Source of the DNA: Cafeteria roenbergensis
Taxonomy: Eukaryota; Sar; Bigyra; Bicosoecida; Cafeteriaceae
Reading direction: 5' to 3'
Assembly: GCA_008330645.1 (NCBI GenBank)
Contig: VLTN01000009.1
Coordinates: 310,001-374,000, forward strand
Length of the DNA stretch: 64,000 nt
How positions within the stretch are numbered: the stretch's first letter is position 1; each line of letters begins with the position of its first letter. The notes under the pieces are model-generated. The model was not told the DNA's origin and did no database searches. It was given only the letters and a program-made list of their open reading frames with translations. Shown here in pieces: positions 32,511 to 47,500 of this stretch. The position numbers were made by a program, and so were the translations under genes.

Positions 32511-35500
32511 TCATTCAGGAAGCGAGAGCAAAATTCCAGCGCCGCGCAGCACCCAGTGCCGGGGCGCCACGTTGGTGGGCAAGTTCACGGTGAGCACGAA
32601 GTTGGTGCTGATTCCCGTGGTGGAGAGGGTTCCTGCGCGGGCAGCAGTCTTGTACACCGGGCACTCGAACTCCCAAAGCCCGTCTGCGCGCCGCTTGCCC
32701 TGGCTCGGCGCGTTTGGATCTCCGATGGCGTCAGTGTCCGCGACAGTGGACCCATCGGACACTTGCCTGCCCAGGGGGACCGCCCCCGATGCCGACGACG
32801 ACTCGGCAAAGAGCTGCGGGGCGGCTCCGGCGCCTGACGCAGCTGGCCCCTGGAACTGTCCGGCTGCGGCGGCGCGCCGGGCAACATCGCTCGTGCCGGG
32901 CGAGGTCAAAAGCGGCTCACCGCGCTGCGTGACTGGGTGCGTTTGTGCCGCTCCGAGGGCCAGGGCACGCGCGACCCCGCCCCCGCCCTCGGCAAAGTAC
33001 AGCGGGACGTTCGTCGTGACCTCCCCAGCCAGCTCTGGCGGCGGGGCAGCGCCGGGGATGAATTCCTCCGGCTCCTCCCCGGGAGTGGGCGGCTCGGCGC
33101 GGAATGCGGCCGCCTGCCCGAGCAGTCCGCCCGCAGAGGTGGCGGTGTCCAGAGGGGGCACTCTCCCCGGTGCCGCCGTCCTCGGAGTCTCCAGCCCAGC
33201 GGGAGTCCCCGCAAAGCCGGACGCGCGGCTGGCCCCTGTGGTGGTGCGAGGGCCCTGTGCGGACCCCGCCACTCGGAACGGACTGCGGCCGTTGGAAGTC
33301 CGCCGCCCAAGCGGAGGGAACGCCTGGCCAGCTTGCGTGGCCAGCTGGCCGAATCCGCTCGGCACCGGGGAGGCGCCGCCAGCCGCGCCCGGAACGCCTG
33401 CCGAAGTCGCGCGCAGCACCGCTTGGCCGTGGGACTGCGGCATTCCCCAAGCGGAGCGCGACTGCTGCAGGCTTGTGGCAGCGCCGCCCAGCGCGTGGCC
33501 TTGCGCCTGCGCCGTCTGAGCCCCTCTGGCGAGCTGCTGTCCGGACTGCGCCGCCTCGACCAGGAGGGCGTCAACGTCAGACACCACTGGGATCACGCGG
33601 ATCGGCGGGAGCGTGCAGTGCATCTCGCCGGGCGCAGACTCCCGCAGGCGGGCCTTGGCCGCGTTCCAGGCCGCCCCTCCGTCCAGGTGCATGCCACACA
33701 CAACCACGCCGTCCTCGGCCTCGGCGAGGGCAGCGGCACCCCCGTCGTCGGAGTCACTCGACTGGGCATCGTCGTCATCCTCGTCGTCGTCGTCATCATC
33801 CTCGTCGCTGTCGTCGTCGCTGTCGTCGCTCCCACTATCACTGCTCGCAGCCTCGCTCCCGGCTGCAGCCGCCTCGCCAGCCGGCGTGCCGGGCAGCGGT
33901 GAAGCTTCTGCGTCCGGCTGGGCCCCGGCCGCGCCGTCCGCGATGGCGCCGCCCAGGACGGTTCCGGTCGCGCCCCGTGGCCGGGACATGTCGGGCTCGT
34001 CCGCGGCGCCCCAGCCCTCCTCCCCGGCAAACTCAGCATCCGAGTCCGTGATGTCCCGCTTGAATCGGAAGGCGAACTCGAGCGAGCTGATGGGCAGGCT
34101 GTACTTGCGAGCGTGACGCTGCAGCACGGCCGTGAGGAAGCCCTGCGGGAAGAAGAAGGCGGAGAGGAGGAACATGGCTGGCCGGCCGCGCCTGAGCCAG
34201 CGGCGCACGAAGGCCACGCGCCTGCGCACGTCCCGGGTCCAGGCGCCAAGCGGCTTGAGCGAGGGGAAGCCGACCTCCGTCCACATGGATGGCACTCTGT
34301 TGGCGTGGACCGCGTCGTAAACCCGCTCCAGCTCGGACGACATCACGTCCAGCCCGACGATGCAGCGCTGCAGGCGCGTGAGGGAGTCCGTGACGGTGCC
34401 CAGGAGGCGGTTGAACTTGTCCATCTCCTGCCGCAGGATCACGGACAGGCTCAGCGGCAGGCCGTCGGGGCCAGGGCGGAACAGGCGCCGTCGGGCCTCG
34501 GTCAGCAGCAGCTGCGCCGGGATTTGCGAGAGAAGCGACCCGATGGTGGCAAACACCGGGTCAGCGCTTTGCATTTCCGGCGAGCCCGACGCAGACAAGG
34601 TGCCTGAGGGAGCGGCGTGCGTGGAGCTCATCCAGTCCGAGGCCGGTGCCCCGCCAGCGGCTCCCCTGCCGCGAGTCGCGGCCGCCCCCCCAGCGCGGCC
34701 CGTCTCGCCCAAGCGGCCAGCGCCTGCCGGCCCGCGCTGCGCCGGGAGCGGCGGGGCCGCCCCGACCGTGACGCACGTGGAGAGCAGCCTGGCGGCGTCG
34801 GCGGCGCGGGAGGCCGCGGCCGCGTTCACGTGCATGCCGAAGTCGAGCGGGGACTCGCCCGCTGTGGCGCCGTCCAGCGTCTCCAAGAACATGGCGTGGT
34901 CGTTGCGGCCGCGGGGCAGGGGGACGGAAAGGCCGCCAGTCGGGGTGAGGCTCGGCCCGGCCAGGCCGCGGCGGCCCTTGGCGGCCTCCGGCACGACGTC
35001 GAGCCCCGCCGACGCGGCAGCCGCCAGGTTCAGCCGCGAGCCGTGAGACGGCGAAATGGCGCTCCCGCGAGGGCTCGATGGCGGCCCCATCGCGCTCCTC
35101 GGGTCCGCCACAGCTGGCTGCAGCAGGCCGTCGAGGATGGCGACGAGGCAGCGGCGGTCCCAGTCGTCGGTGACTCGACCGCCGTAGGTGATGTGGCCGA
35201 CGACGAAGCGCATCGCGCTCCAAGGCAGGGACTCCACCAGGGAAGTGGCCAGCGCCGGGGGGCCGCCGCCCGCCGCTCGGGCGTCAAGCTCCAGGTCGTC
35301 GCGAATCGTGCTGTACGGCGGCCACTGCCCTCCGGACTGCGGGGCAGGGTCGGCCCCGGCCTTGTGGGCCCGCAGCGCCCCGTCGACCGCCCCCTTGATC
35401 ATCGAGCTCACGACGTCGAGCGCCGCTGACAGGTCGGAGTCGGTGAAGTCGTACCGGATGTTCCAGCCCAGGGGCCCGAAGCGGCGCCGCTCCTGCACGA

Positions 35501-38500
35501 TGGCGTGGAAGAAGCAGAGGCCGAAAGCGAGCCGCTTCCACACAGCCTCGGGGGCGCTCACGTCGTGGGTGGGCATCACGAAGCGGTCCGCCCCCGTCCG
35601 CCTGGGGCTCCCCGGGGAGGCAGCGCCGCTCTCAGCGCCGCCCTCTCCGTCGTCGTGGCTGCCCCCCTCGGTGCCCGGCCCCGAAGTGACGTCGGTCGCC
35701 GAAGCGCCGTCGTCGTCGCTCGAGTCGCCAGCGGAGGCAGCTCCGCCTCGCCTCCGGAACGAGCGGGACGAAGCCTCCGACGCCCTGGAACCCACGCGCT
35801 TGAGGGACGCCTTCCCGCGACCCACGGCAGACTGGCTGCGGTGGCTGGCTGCGCCGACCGACCCCCCGGCAAGCGTTGACTGGTCGTCCGCCTCCGTTTC
35901 GCTCCCCGAGGCTCTGTCGTCCGCGCCCGAAGCAAAGCCGGTATCCGTCACGTCGGCGGGCCCCGCCGCTGCGCCCTGCTCGTCCGCGCGGGGGGACGCC
36001 GGCGCCTTGGAGCGCACCCACTTGCCCTCCTTAAGGGTCAGCATCTCCAGCTGCTGCGGGGGCAGCATGGTGGAGAGGCAGCGGCGAAGGTTGGCCTTGA
36101 GGCCGCGCGGAGGCTCGTTGGTCAGCTTGACGCTCGACTGCAGCACGGAGCCCGGGAAGTACGGCACGGGCAGACTGGTGAGCCAGAGGCGGTAGCGGCG
36201 GTGCAGGTGACTGGCACGCCGCCGCTGCGAAACAAGGATCCGCTCCAGGTCCGGGAGCCAGCTTGCGGCCAGGTGGCAGTTGTGCAGGAGCACCCACTCG
36301 CCAGCGCGGCGCGCCTGCTCCATCACCGCCTCCGCCCGGACACCCTGGCCCTTGCCCATCGATACCACGTGCAGCTTGCGCCGGGACGCGCGGGCGAGGC
36401 CCGAGATCTGCTCGGTGGGGTCCGCCCCCGGAGACAGGATGACCACGCAGGGCGTGCCAGGCCCCATCTCCGCCAGCGCGTCGGACGCGGTGCTTGCGGG
36501 CGGCTTGGTGAACTCGGGGCCGAGCACCTCCTGCACCAGCTGCGTTGCGGCCGCGAGGAAGCGGTCCGTCGCCATCGCGCGCACCAAGACGGCCTTGTGG
36601 ACGGTGGTCACCGCACCGCCGCTCCCACCGTCGGTCGAGGGCGTCGTTGTCGACGCCGAGAGCGCGGGCCGCATGCTGCTCGCGGCCGAGCCGGGGGTGG
36701 AAACCTTGGCGTGGCCCCCCGGCGATCGCGGCGCCTCAGCAGCGGGGGGCGTCGCTGGCCTGGCCCCCTTGCTCTCCAACGCGCCCCACGGGGGCGGCAG
36801 CGGCGTGCAGAACGGGTCGGGCTGCGAGCGCCACCACTGCCAGTCGAGCCAGTACGCCTGGATGTGCTCCGCCAGCCCCGCCAGGGCCGGCTCGCGCCGG
36901 CTGAGCTCGACCACGGTGTCCCACGCCTCCTGCGACATGCGGGCTCCTCGCGTGGGCGGCCTCTTGCGACGGCGATTGGCCTGGTACACCGAGGCAGCGT
37001 CGGCCGCGCCAGACCCCGCGGAGCCCAGCGCGGACATGGAATCCCTCCCGTTGCCCGGGGCGGTCGGGGACCGGCGCAGCGCTCCCGGTCCTGACCCCTG
37101 CCCAGCGGCCCGGGTGTCGACCGAGATGTTGCTCAGTCGCCTGCCCCCGCGCGCGGCCCAGTGCTGCCCGGCGCCAGGCGGACCGTCCGCGTCGAGCGCC
37201 TCGTCCGCTGCCATTGCTGCCGCCGCAGCCAGAGCCAGAGCCTCTTCGCCGTCGTCGTTCTCTGCCCGGCGTGCCTCCACCTCTGCCAAGGCGTCCTTCG
37301 TCCCGGGGAGGGCCGGCCAGTCCTCCCGGTCCGCTACCCCGGCGCCTCGAAGGAGCAGGGACAGCGAATCCGCCGAGGCCAGCCCTCGGGCCTCCAGCTG
37401 CCGCACGCAGACGAGGAAGGCGAAGAGCGTCTTGTCGCGGTCGAACAGCCCCCGGCACACGCTCTTGTACACAGACGACATCAGGGCGTCCACGAGGGCG
37501 GCAACGCGCTGGGGCGCCATGTCCGCCGGGGTGCCCTTGTGCGCGACCTCGGGGTCCGCCAGCACTCCCCGGAACAGGGAGGAGAAGAAGGGCAGGGAGT
37601 ACTGGTACATGGGGTCTGCCTTGGACAGGTCCGCCACGGCAAAGTACAGCAGCGCGCCGCGCTCCGCCACCCCGCGGTACTTGTTCCGGGCGTACGCGAG
37701 CTCCGCCCGGACCCGGCGGGAGTCGGAGAGCCGCGCCTGCGTGTCGGACGCCTTGGCCTGCGCCCTCTGGAGGCTGGAGACGAGCGACGAGTCGTCCAGA
37801 ATGGAGTCTCCCGCGTTCACGATGCGCGAGAGAACGATGTTCTCTGCCTCCACCAGCTGCGCCGCCTGCTTGGCGGTCTCCATGGCGAGGCTGGTGCGGG
37901 CCTCCTCGATGGACGGGCGCTCCGACGCCACGACGGTGGACAGGAGCTGGTCCTCCAGGCCGGACCGAGTCACGGTGAAGTTCACCAGCGTCACGCGGAT
38001 CGCGACCTCGGGCAGGATGTGGGGGTTGGGCGCCGTCGTCGTCATGTAGAGCCGGAAGCCGGGCAGCGCGTCGATGTCGGTGGAGCCGAGGGTCACGAGC
38101 AGGCGCGTGCCTTGCCGGGCAAAGTTGCGGCTCAGAATCGGCTCCAGCACCGAGGGCAACGTCTCGCCGACGTCTTCCAGCAGCAGGGGCAAGCCCTGCC
38201 GAAGGCAGTTGGTCAGCACCCTCGAGAGCTCCGAGGCGTCCGCCGCCTCGCCGCCGGGGCTGCCGGGAGGAGGGCGACCGGAGAGGTCCATGGCGGCCGG
38301 CGAGACAGCGCTGGCGCCGCCCACGGCTCCCAGGAGGCCGGGCTGCGACGGCGCGTTGGCCTGCACGGCCCCGGAACCCCCCGCCGCGGGCCCCCCGCCC
38401 GACGGCTTGCTCCCCACGAGCGACACGGTGCAGAGGCGGCTGCCCTCCCTGGCCCGGATCCAGCGCGCCGCCTGCAGCTGCGGATCGACGATGAGCGGCC

Positions 38501-41500
38501 AGCGGGCCAGCCCCGGGATGATCGGTGGCGCGTCGAGCACGCCCTCGTCGACGGCGCTCCCGCCCAGAGCGCGGGTGCCGGACTCGAACACTGCCTGGAA
38601 CGCCTCGAACTCGTCCTCGTCGTCGTCCAGGCCCAGCTCGCGCGAAGGCGCGAAGCAGATTTCGTTCCCGGCGGCGGCCCGGCCCTCGACCCCGACGGGC
38701 ACCGGGCCCAGCGTTTGCGACGCGGTCGTGAAGATGGCGTTCTGAACCGAGACCTCGTCGACGGGGAGGCCCTGCAGCTCCCACTGCCGCACTTGCGACG
38801 GCGAGGAGAAGACGGCGTCCACGGAGAAGGAGGAGGAGCGAGGCACGCGGTTGGCGTCCACGACGCCGGCCCACTCGCGGAGCAGGCGGGCGCGCCAGGC
38901 GCCGTCGAAGGGAGCGAGGTACGCAAGCATGCCGCAAGCCAGCAGGGAGTCGCCCAGCACGGCGTCCTGGCGCTCGCGCATCGAGGCCACCTCGCTCGCC
39001 CAGCGCTCGCCCTCGCTGCTCACGCCGTCGATGATCTGCTGAGCGCGCGTGAGGCGCTCCGCGGCAACCGTGATCTCCCGCTCCAGCTCCACCTTGGCTG
39101 CCGCGTCGGCCTCGCACTTCTCCACGAGGCGGGCCACCTCGCCCCGAATCGTGTCGAGGTCGCGACGCTTGGCCTCCAGCGCCGAGTTGGCCGCGTCCAG
39201 CTGCGTGGACAGCTCGCTCACGCGCTCCTGGAGCGGCCGCACGTCGGACGCCACCTTGCTGTAGTTCTCGATGGCGTGCACCCAGGAGGCCAGGCTCATG
39301 GTCGCGGCGTTGGCGCGGCGCACGGCGTCGTGCGACATGCCCTCGTCGCTGGTGTAGCGGCTGAGCTTTCGAAGCGTGGCGGGGGGGATGTCGTCGCGGG
39401 GGTAGTTCCGCAGCGTCTTGATGAAGCCGGGCTGGCCAAGGAGTCGCCGCGCCGACTCCCACGACGTCGGCTCTCCGAGCAGCAGGCACACGGCCTCCAT
39501 CACGGTCCGCACGCCCGGCGGCGGCGCCGCGAAGGAGGCGATTTCGCTGATGTCGCTCTTGGAGAGGGAGTCAAGGGCGTCGATCGCGGCGTCCAGGCGA
39601 GGCATCGCGGCGCTGAGCTGCTGCTGCGCCTCCATGCGCACGCGGTGCACCTCCTGCGCCTTGGCCTCCACCACCGCTGCCTCTTTGGCAACGGTCGCCT
39701 CCACCCGCTCCGTCTCCTCCGTCTCGTGGCGCACCTCCAGGAGCAGCTTGGCGGAGTCCTTGGCCCGCTGCTCCAGCACAGGCCGCTTGGCCGTCAGGAC
39801 GGCGCGGAGACCCGTCACCTTGGTCTCCGTGGAGCCGAGCTGGAACAGTCCCAGCGCGAGCCGGCGCAGCGCGGCGCGGTAGAGGCTCACAGCCCGGCCA
39901 GTGCGAGCGCGCACGTGGTTGATCAGGTCCAAAAAGGCCGTGGGCGTGATGTAAACGCGCCGCCCCGTCTCGTCGCGGAAGGCGGCCGCGGCTCGCAGCG
40001 CCGAAGCGTGAATGTGCACGCAGCACGTGACCACCGACGCCCGCAGCTTCTCGTTGTCCGGGCCGGCGGACTCGGGGATGCGCTCCAGCGGCTTCACGGA
40101 CGAGGGCCAGCCGCCGTGGCTCGGGTCGTCGGTCATGGGGCGCTCCGGCACCGACGAGGGCAGGCACAGGGTCGACAGCATGGAGCCCGCGACGGACTCG
40201 AGGGCGGAGCGGGGCCAGGCGCCGTACCAGTCCACGGTGCAGCAGGACTGCAGGGACGGGAAGCGGCGGAGGCGCGAGCGGAACGCGGCGCCCACCGGGG
40301 ACATTGCCAGGACGACGTGGAGGTTCTCCCGCACCCGCTCGATGAAGGCGTTGAGGAGCTCCGAGCGGGAGGCGTGCCCGGCGTGCTCCGAGGACTGGCC
40401 GGCGTCGCCCTCCAGCGCGTCAAGCTCGTCGTCAAGGGCGTCCCCGGACAGCAGCGACGTCGCCTCGCCCCCGGCGGCGGCGCCCTCGCCGCCGGCTGCA
40501 GGCGTCCCAGCCGCCGACGCCGAGGCGCTGGACCGTCGGACTTCGCCGTCCACGCCGCCCGCGGCCTCCGCGCCGCGAGGCGAATGCGAGTGAGAGTGCG
40601 AGTGACCGTCGTCCTCGCCAGCGCTCCTGCCCAGCCCCGGCAGCAAGCCGGCTTCGGCCAGGTCGTCCATGGCCATCACGATCGCGTCCTCCTCCTCTGT
40701 GGCAAAGATGCCCGGCACCGTGCCGGCGTTGAGAAGCACGTTGACGTCCTCCAGCAGCGACTCGTCGGCCAGCTGCGAGTCCCCCAGCAGGACCACGCAG
40801 CGGCGCCCGTCCACGCCCGCGAGGCGCAGAATGGACTTGAGGTCCTCGCGGAACCGGTCGCGGGTGAAGCCGTCCCCTGCCTCCGGCTGGAAGAGCTCGC
40901 ACGCGCTGATGTGCGACGCCAGCCTGGCGACGCTTTGCCGCCCCGAGCCGCCCACGCCCACGAGGATGGCGTGGCCCCGCGGGTGCGCGAGGATCCGGCA
41001 GAGCCGCAGCACGTGCTCGATGACCCCCGCGAAGAGCACGAGGCGCAGGGGCCGCTTTGCGTCGACGTCGTGCTCCTCTTGCATGGCCGCCAGCATCGCG
41101 CGGAGCCTGCTCGGGGCGGGGCACTCCTCGTACACGCGGTGCACGCTCTCCCCAGCCGCGCCGTCGTCCTCCGGCGGGGAGAAGAAGTCGCCCCACACAA
41201 GCGGGCCCGTGGTCAGCTGCGCCGCCCGCCTCGACGCCACGGCCCCACCGGCCATGCCCACGGGAGTCATCATGGCCTCGTCCTCCGCTCCTTCGCCCGC
41301 CAGCGTCTCCAGCGTGGCCGGTCCGAAGAGCGCGTCGGCCGTCCACGACAGGCGGAAGTGGCGGTTCACTGCCCCGCTCACCAAGGACTGCAGCCACCGC
41401 CGGTCCGAGTCGGTCACCAAGCGGTCGTGGAACACGCGCATCGACTCGTGAGCCCACAGCCGCACGAGGGCGGGGCCGTCGCGCACCTGGGCCGGGCGCA

Positions 41501-44500
41501 CCATGCAGAGGCCCTGGAACACCCGCGACACGTCACGCAGCGTGAACACGTAGTGGGTCTTGGCCGGCGTGGGCAGCAGGTCCGACTGGCACTTGAGGTA
41601 CACGTTCACCGTGGCCGCCACGACCGTGCCCGCCAGCGACCGCACGTCGCTCGCAAAGGGCGCGATGTAGGTCTGCAGCACAGACGTGTAGAGCGCGCGA
41701 AGCGTCGTCTCCGAGGCGGCCGGCACTGCGAGAAGGGCAAAGTGCCTCGAGAAGCGCTCGGAAAGCTCGTGCCGCCCCCCTCCCGCGGGCGCGGCGGCGC
41801 AGGCGACGGTGGTGTCCTCGAACACGGTCCAGTGCTGGTGCGCCCTGCTGTAGAGGCCGCCATCGTCCAGCAGCTGGCGCAGCAGCTCGATGGGCGGCTG
41901 GGCCCCGTACTCCTCCGGGGCGGGCATGTTCACGTCGTCCACGAAGACGATGGCGCGGCGGCCGGCAGGCGGGGAGAACAGGCCGCGGCGGCGGCGCGTG
42001 AGCTGCGACTCGATGCTAGCCTGCGCCTGCGCGGCCGTTGTCGTGGCCGAGAAGAGCAGGGGCACCCTGTGGGCGCGCACCTCGGGCACAGGGAGCAGCG
42101 GGGCGGCGGCCGCCAGCTCGATCCCAGCCGACGAGATGGCGGACCGCGGGACCGCGCTGGGGTCGGTGGCGGCGGCAACGGCTGCGGCTGCGGCCAGGTC
42201 CTCGTCGGCCTCGGCGCCCATCTCCCTGAGGAGAGAGGTCATCACCACGGTCTTCCCTGCGCCGCTGACCCCCGTCAGGAACACGGGGCGGCTCTTGCAG
42301 CCGACGAAGCCGCTCCTGGGCACCGTGTAGCCCCACAGCGCAGCGGCTTGGGCCGTCTTCACGGCCAGGTCGCGAGCGCTCTCAGCCTCTGCGGCCTCGT
42401 CGAGCTCAGCGTCCTGGTCGCCCGCGACGCCAGAGGCAGAGCGGTCGTGCGAGGCGCCCGCGAGGCCGCGAAGGGCTGGGGAAGCGGCTCCGATCGACGG
42501 CGCCCCGCCGCTGCGGCCTCGCGACTTCCCGCCGCACAGCACGAAGCCCGGCGGCGGCCGCTGCCTGGCCAGCACGGGAAGTCTGCGGGGGCCGAACATC
42601 AGCACGCGGGCGACGCTGGAGAAGCGCACCGTGTCCACCGTGGGCACCACCACGCGGGCAAAAGGCATGCCGTCCGGCCACACGAAGTCGGGAACAATGT
42701 CCTTCCACGGGCGGAACATGCCCGAGGGCGCGCTCTCGTCCACGCGAACGTAGTAGTCGAGGGCGATTCCGCTCTGCGGCACGCCGACGTCCAGGCCGCA
42801 GCTGCGCATCTTCTCGCGCAGGTGGCGGTCGAAGGCCGGCCACGCCTCGCCGCGCAGCGTCCCACCCGTCGCCCAGGCGGCGGCGAAGACAAGGAACCTG
42901 TCCGCGAGCTTCTGCGCGTGCTGCAGGTCCGCGTCGATCTCGAGCCCGCTTCGCAGCACGGACGAGTACAGGCCCTCCAGCAGGGCCACCACGGTGGCGG
43001 TCATGGACTGGCGCGAGGCTTCTACCACCTGGGAGCCGCGGCCCGCCTCGTTGGTGTCGATCCAGGAGTACAGCTGGGGCAGGAGCAGGCGCGCCGCGTC
43101 GCCGATGCGGCCGCGGACCTTGGCGGGGAGAAGGGCGCAGCAGAACTCGCCGGACAGCCACGAGTCGAGCAGCGGAAGCCAGCCCAGGGTGTCCGGCGCC
43201 ACATAGACCACGCCGAGGCGCGAAACCGTGGCCGGCGACGCCTTCTCCAGATCGCCCACCTCGAACAGCACGCGCATGGTGTCCTTGAGCTTGATGCGGT
43301 CGCCGTTGGCGAGGCAGAGCATCTTGTTGTCGTCCAGCACCGTGTTCATGTTCTCGATCCACACGGCGTCAACGGGCCCGTCGAATGCGAGCCAGTGCCT
43401 GTCCGGCCCCGTCGTCCGCACGATGGCGCGAACGATGGACGCTGCCAAGCCGTCCTTCCACTCCAGGGTCAGGTCGTTGAACTCGCCGTAGAGCTCTCCG
43501 AGCGAAATGGACTTGGGGTTGAGCTTGTAGAGGCGGACGATGGAGGGCGCGGCGGCCTTGCCGTGCCCGAGCGCGCCGCCGTGCCTGCCGCCGTGGGCCG
43601 CACCGCCTGCAGCAGCCGCCCCGCCGTGCCCGGAGTTGGAGCTCCTGGTCCCGCCGTCGGCCCCGCCCCGCTTGCTGCGCCCGCGCCGCGCAGCCCCGGA
43701 CCGGCCTCCGGGCGCCCCGGCCTCGCCCTGCGCCCCGTTGGCCTGGTCCGAGCCGGCGCTGTGCCCCCCGATGCTGTCCCCGAGCCCCCACCCTGGCGTG
43801 TCCCTGTAGGTCAGGCTGCCGGGGCGCAGCGGGTCCACGCTGTCAAACGGCACCGAGTGCTTCGAGGCGAACCGCTTGGCCGCCAGCTGCGAGGAGGCCT
43901 CCGCCAGCGCCGCTCGCACGGCCGACTTGCCGCCCCCCGCCGGGCCGAGCAGAACGGCACCGAAGCGCACGTCCAGCGTCTCCGACAGCTGAACTGCCTT
44001 TTGGACGGCCGAGGCGAGCGGCTGCAGGCCCTTGCGGCGAAGCGCCAGGTCCAGCTCCCCGACGAGCTGGTCGTCGTCGACGTTGTCCACGCGAAGGCCA
44101 GGGAAGAGGTCCCTCACGATGGCGTGGAACAGGGGAAGGTCCATGGCCAGGAACTTGGGCACGTTGGCGTCCAGCATGGCACGGATCAGCACGGCTGCCT
44201 CCTCGAGGCCGGGCGACGCGCGGCGCAGCGCGCCCGCCATGACAAGCACGCTCTTGACGGCACGCATGCCGAAGTCGTAGTGGCGCTGCTGCGAGAGCTG
44301 CTCGGAGCACAGCTTGTACAGGCGGACCATCTTGCGGGACAGAGAGCGCGCCTGCGAGAAGCCCTCGGAGAAGAGCATCACCTCGGCAATCAGCGCGTAG
44401 TCGGGCACCATCATGGCCACGGGCCGGAAGAGGGCCTTGAGGTTGTCGGGCAGCTCGGAGCGGCCGGCGTAGCCGGGGTTCATCGTCACGATGACGTGGT

Positions 44501-47500
44501 GCTCGCGGATGCGAATCTCGGAGCCCTGGAACTGGGCCTTGCCCTCGCCGAGGCGCCGCGCGTCGCGCAGCTCGAGCAGCTGCTGCGCCACGACGGAGAG
44601 CACCTCCACGTCGATGCGGTTGAACTCGTCGAGGCAGGTCCACGCGCCCGCCTGGGCCAGGCCGGAGAAGAGGCGCGCCATCATGCTCTGCGTGATCTGG
44701 TCGGAGCAGTTGAACACGATGCACTGGATGGCCAGGTTCTTCGCCAGGTCCTTGGAGGACTCCGTCTTGCCGGTGCCAGCGGGACCCGAGGGCTGAGCGC
44801 CGAGCTGCATGCGCAGCGCCCCGGTGATGGTCATCCAGCAGCGGTCCGTGAGCGGGGTGATCACGAGGCGGCTGGTGCAGCCCTGGTACTCGTACTGGTA
44901 CCGGATGCGCGAGTCCGCCTGGCGCGCCTCCACCGTGTCGATCTCGCTGGCGAGGGCGCCCCTCACCCAGTACAGCCTGAGCTGCTGCTCCCACGCGAAG
45001 TCCGACACCGTGCTCACCGAGGCCGCCGCCAGGCGCTCCACGATGGTGCGGGAGTGGACGTCGGTGGTGATGAGCGTGGTCAGGACCTGCCGCTGCAGCG
45101 GCCCCAGCGGCTGCCTCACCTTGCTGGTGAGGCTCTCGAGCTGGCTGATCTGCACGGCGAGCCACTCCTGCAGGGGCGCCTTCGCGGCCTCGCCCCCCTT
45201 GCCCTTGCCGCGGCCCTTGGGCTTGGCGCGGGCTGCAGTGGGCGACGGCTCCACGGGCGTGCCCCTGGCGGCGGCAGAGCTGTCACCGCCGAGGAGGCCC
45301 TGGGCGACGATGGCGTCCTCCGTGCCGCGCGCCCACATGATCTGGCAAACCGTGCCCACGGCCTGACCGAGCGTGTCCAGAGAGGCCGCGAAGTCGGCAC
45401 GCGGCATCGACGAGTACCGGCTCATCCCGGCTCGGATGGCCTGACGCAGGCTTGCCTGCGACTGCACCTCCACCTGCTTCAGCCACTCCTCCACCTCGCC
45501 GCTGACGCGCACCCCGCGGCCCGTGCCCACCGCCATGGACTCCCCCTCCGCGCTGATGACGTGGGTGATGTCCACGGTGCCGGCCCCGGTGTGATCGAGA
45601 CCCAGCTGGTACACGTTGTCGAACATCTTCCGCAGGTGCGGCTGGACTCGGTGCGGGTCGGCGGCGTTGGCGATGCAGTCGAGCAGGTCCTCGTCGGCCA
45701 GGAAGTAGAACCGCGGGAAGGCCAGCCGCTTGGTCTCGAGGTAGGCCTCGAGGCGGTGGAGCACCTCGTCGAGGGTCACCCCGTGCTTCTCCAGCGCCTC
45801 CTTGAGGCCCGAGCGGAGGCAGGCTCGAAGCGCGTTGCTGTCGTCGCGAACTCGCTTCATCACCTCCTTGTAGGCCGTGTCCACGACGCCGAAGGCCTTG
45901 GTCTCGGCCCGCAGCGACGTCTTGATGGCGTCGCCCCCGAGCTTGAAGATGGGCCACAGGTACATCCACTTGCGCTGGAGCGAGGCCCAGTCGTCGAGCA
46001 CCGCCCGCACCGTCTGCAGCCGCTCGTGCTCCGCCACCACCCGGTCCCGCATGCGTCCCACGAACCGCGATCCGAGGATCGCCGTCAGCGTGACGAAGGA
46101 CTCGTCCAGCAGCTCGTACACGGCGTCGATGCCGCCCAGCAGGCTGGAGTCGCGGGTGTCGCGGAACGGCAGCGCGACCAGCTCCGCCTCCTTCCACGCC
46201 TCCTGCACGCGGACCAGCATGCCGCTAAGCACGTCCTCCTGAACGGCCTCGCTGGCCAGCCGGGCAAGCTCGGCAGAGTGCTCGGTGACCTTGCGGGTCA
46301 CCAGCTCGCGCACGGTGACCTGGTCCTGCCGGGCGAGGGCGTCCACCCCCATGAGCGCGTGCGCGCGGGCGTGGTGCTGCTTGGTGAAGGCGGGGCACCG
46401 CAGGGCAGCCAGCACCGGCACGAGGGTGCGCACCTCCGCCACGAGCGAGCGAAGCAGGGCGATGACCGGGCTGCCGTGCAGCGAGGTGGTGCGGTCGGCC
46501 CGCAGCGCGATCCGCGAGTACTCCGTCACCTTCGAGGACATGAGTTCGGGGTCCACGGAGCCGAGGGGCGTGCTCATCCACTGGTCGGTCAGCTCCTGCC
46601 AGTCGCGCACGCCCCGCCACAGGGACAGCTTGGACGCCACGTCCTCCTGGACCGCGTCCAGCGCCTCCAGGCCCACGGGCGGCGCTGCGCGCAGCGTCGT
46701 CTGGAACCGCAGGTACCGCTCCCGCTGGCGCTGCAGCCCCTGCACGTGCGTCTGCACCTCGGCCAGCAGCTCCACCACGTCGTCGGGGTCGCTGGACGGC
46801 TCGTGCACCGCCGGCGCGTCCGAGGCGTCCCTGGCGCGAGTGATGTCTCCCCGCAGCTGCGGCACGACCCTGGCCAGCTCGTCGCCGAAGTGCGCCTTCT
46901 TCGCGTCCGCCTGCTCCTCCACCTGCAGCACCATGGCCTCGATCTTCTTCAGCTTGGTCCGGGTCATGGACACGGCCGACGCGTCCTCCTCCCGTACAGT
47001 GGGCCGGCTCGATGCCACCAGCGTCATCATGTCCTCCACCCGCTCGCGGGTCTCTCGCCAGCGGTCCAGGTTCCGCTGCGCCAGGCCGAGCGACTCCATC
47101 AGGTAGACGAAGTCCTCCACCTCGGACGGCTCGCCGCTCAGGCTGGAGATGCTGGAGGTCAGCTCGGCGGCCAGGCGCTCGTTCAGGCGCCGCATGGACA
47201 CGGGCAGCACGCGGAACAGCTCCGAGAGGTACGCGTTGGTGTGGGCGGGCAGGCCGCGCCTGAAGTCCCGCGCGTCCACGCGCACGATGGCCACGTCCGT
47301 CTCGCTGGCCACGGACTTGAAGCGCTCCAGGTGGTGCTTTCGCAGCGCGACTGTCAGCTGCAGGGTGCTGGACGGGGTCGCGTCCGCCGCTGCCACGCTG
47401 ATGCTCGCCGCGTCGTGGACGTCCTGCAGAGCGAGCTGCCGGAAGGGCTGGGCGCGCGAGGCCTGCTTGAAGGCGGCCCCGAAGGCGTCCTTGATCCTCC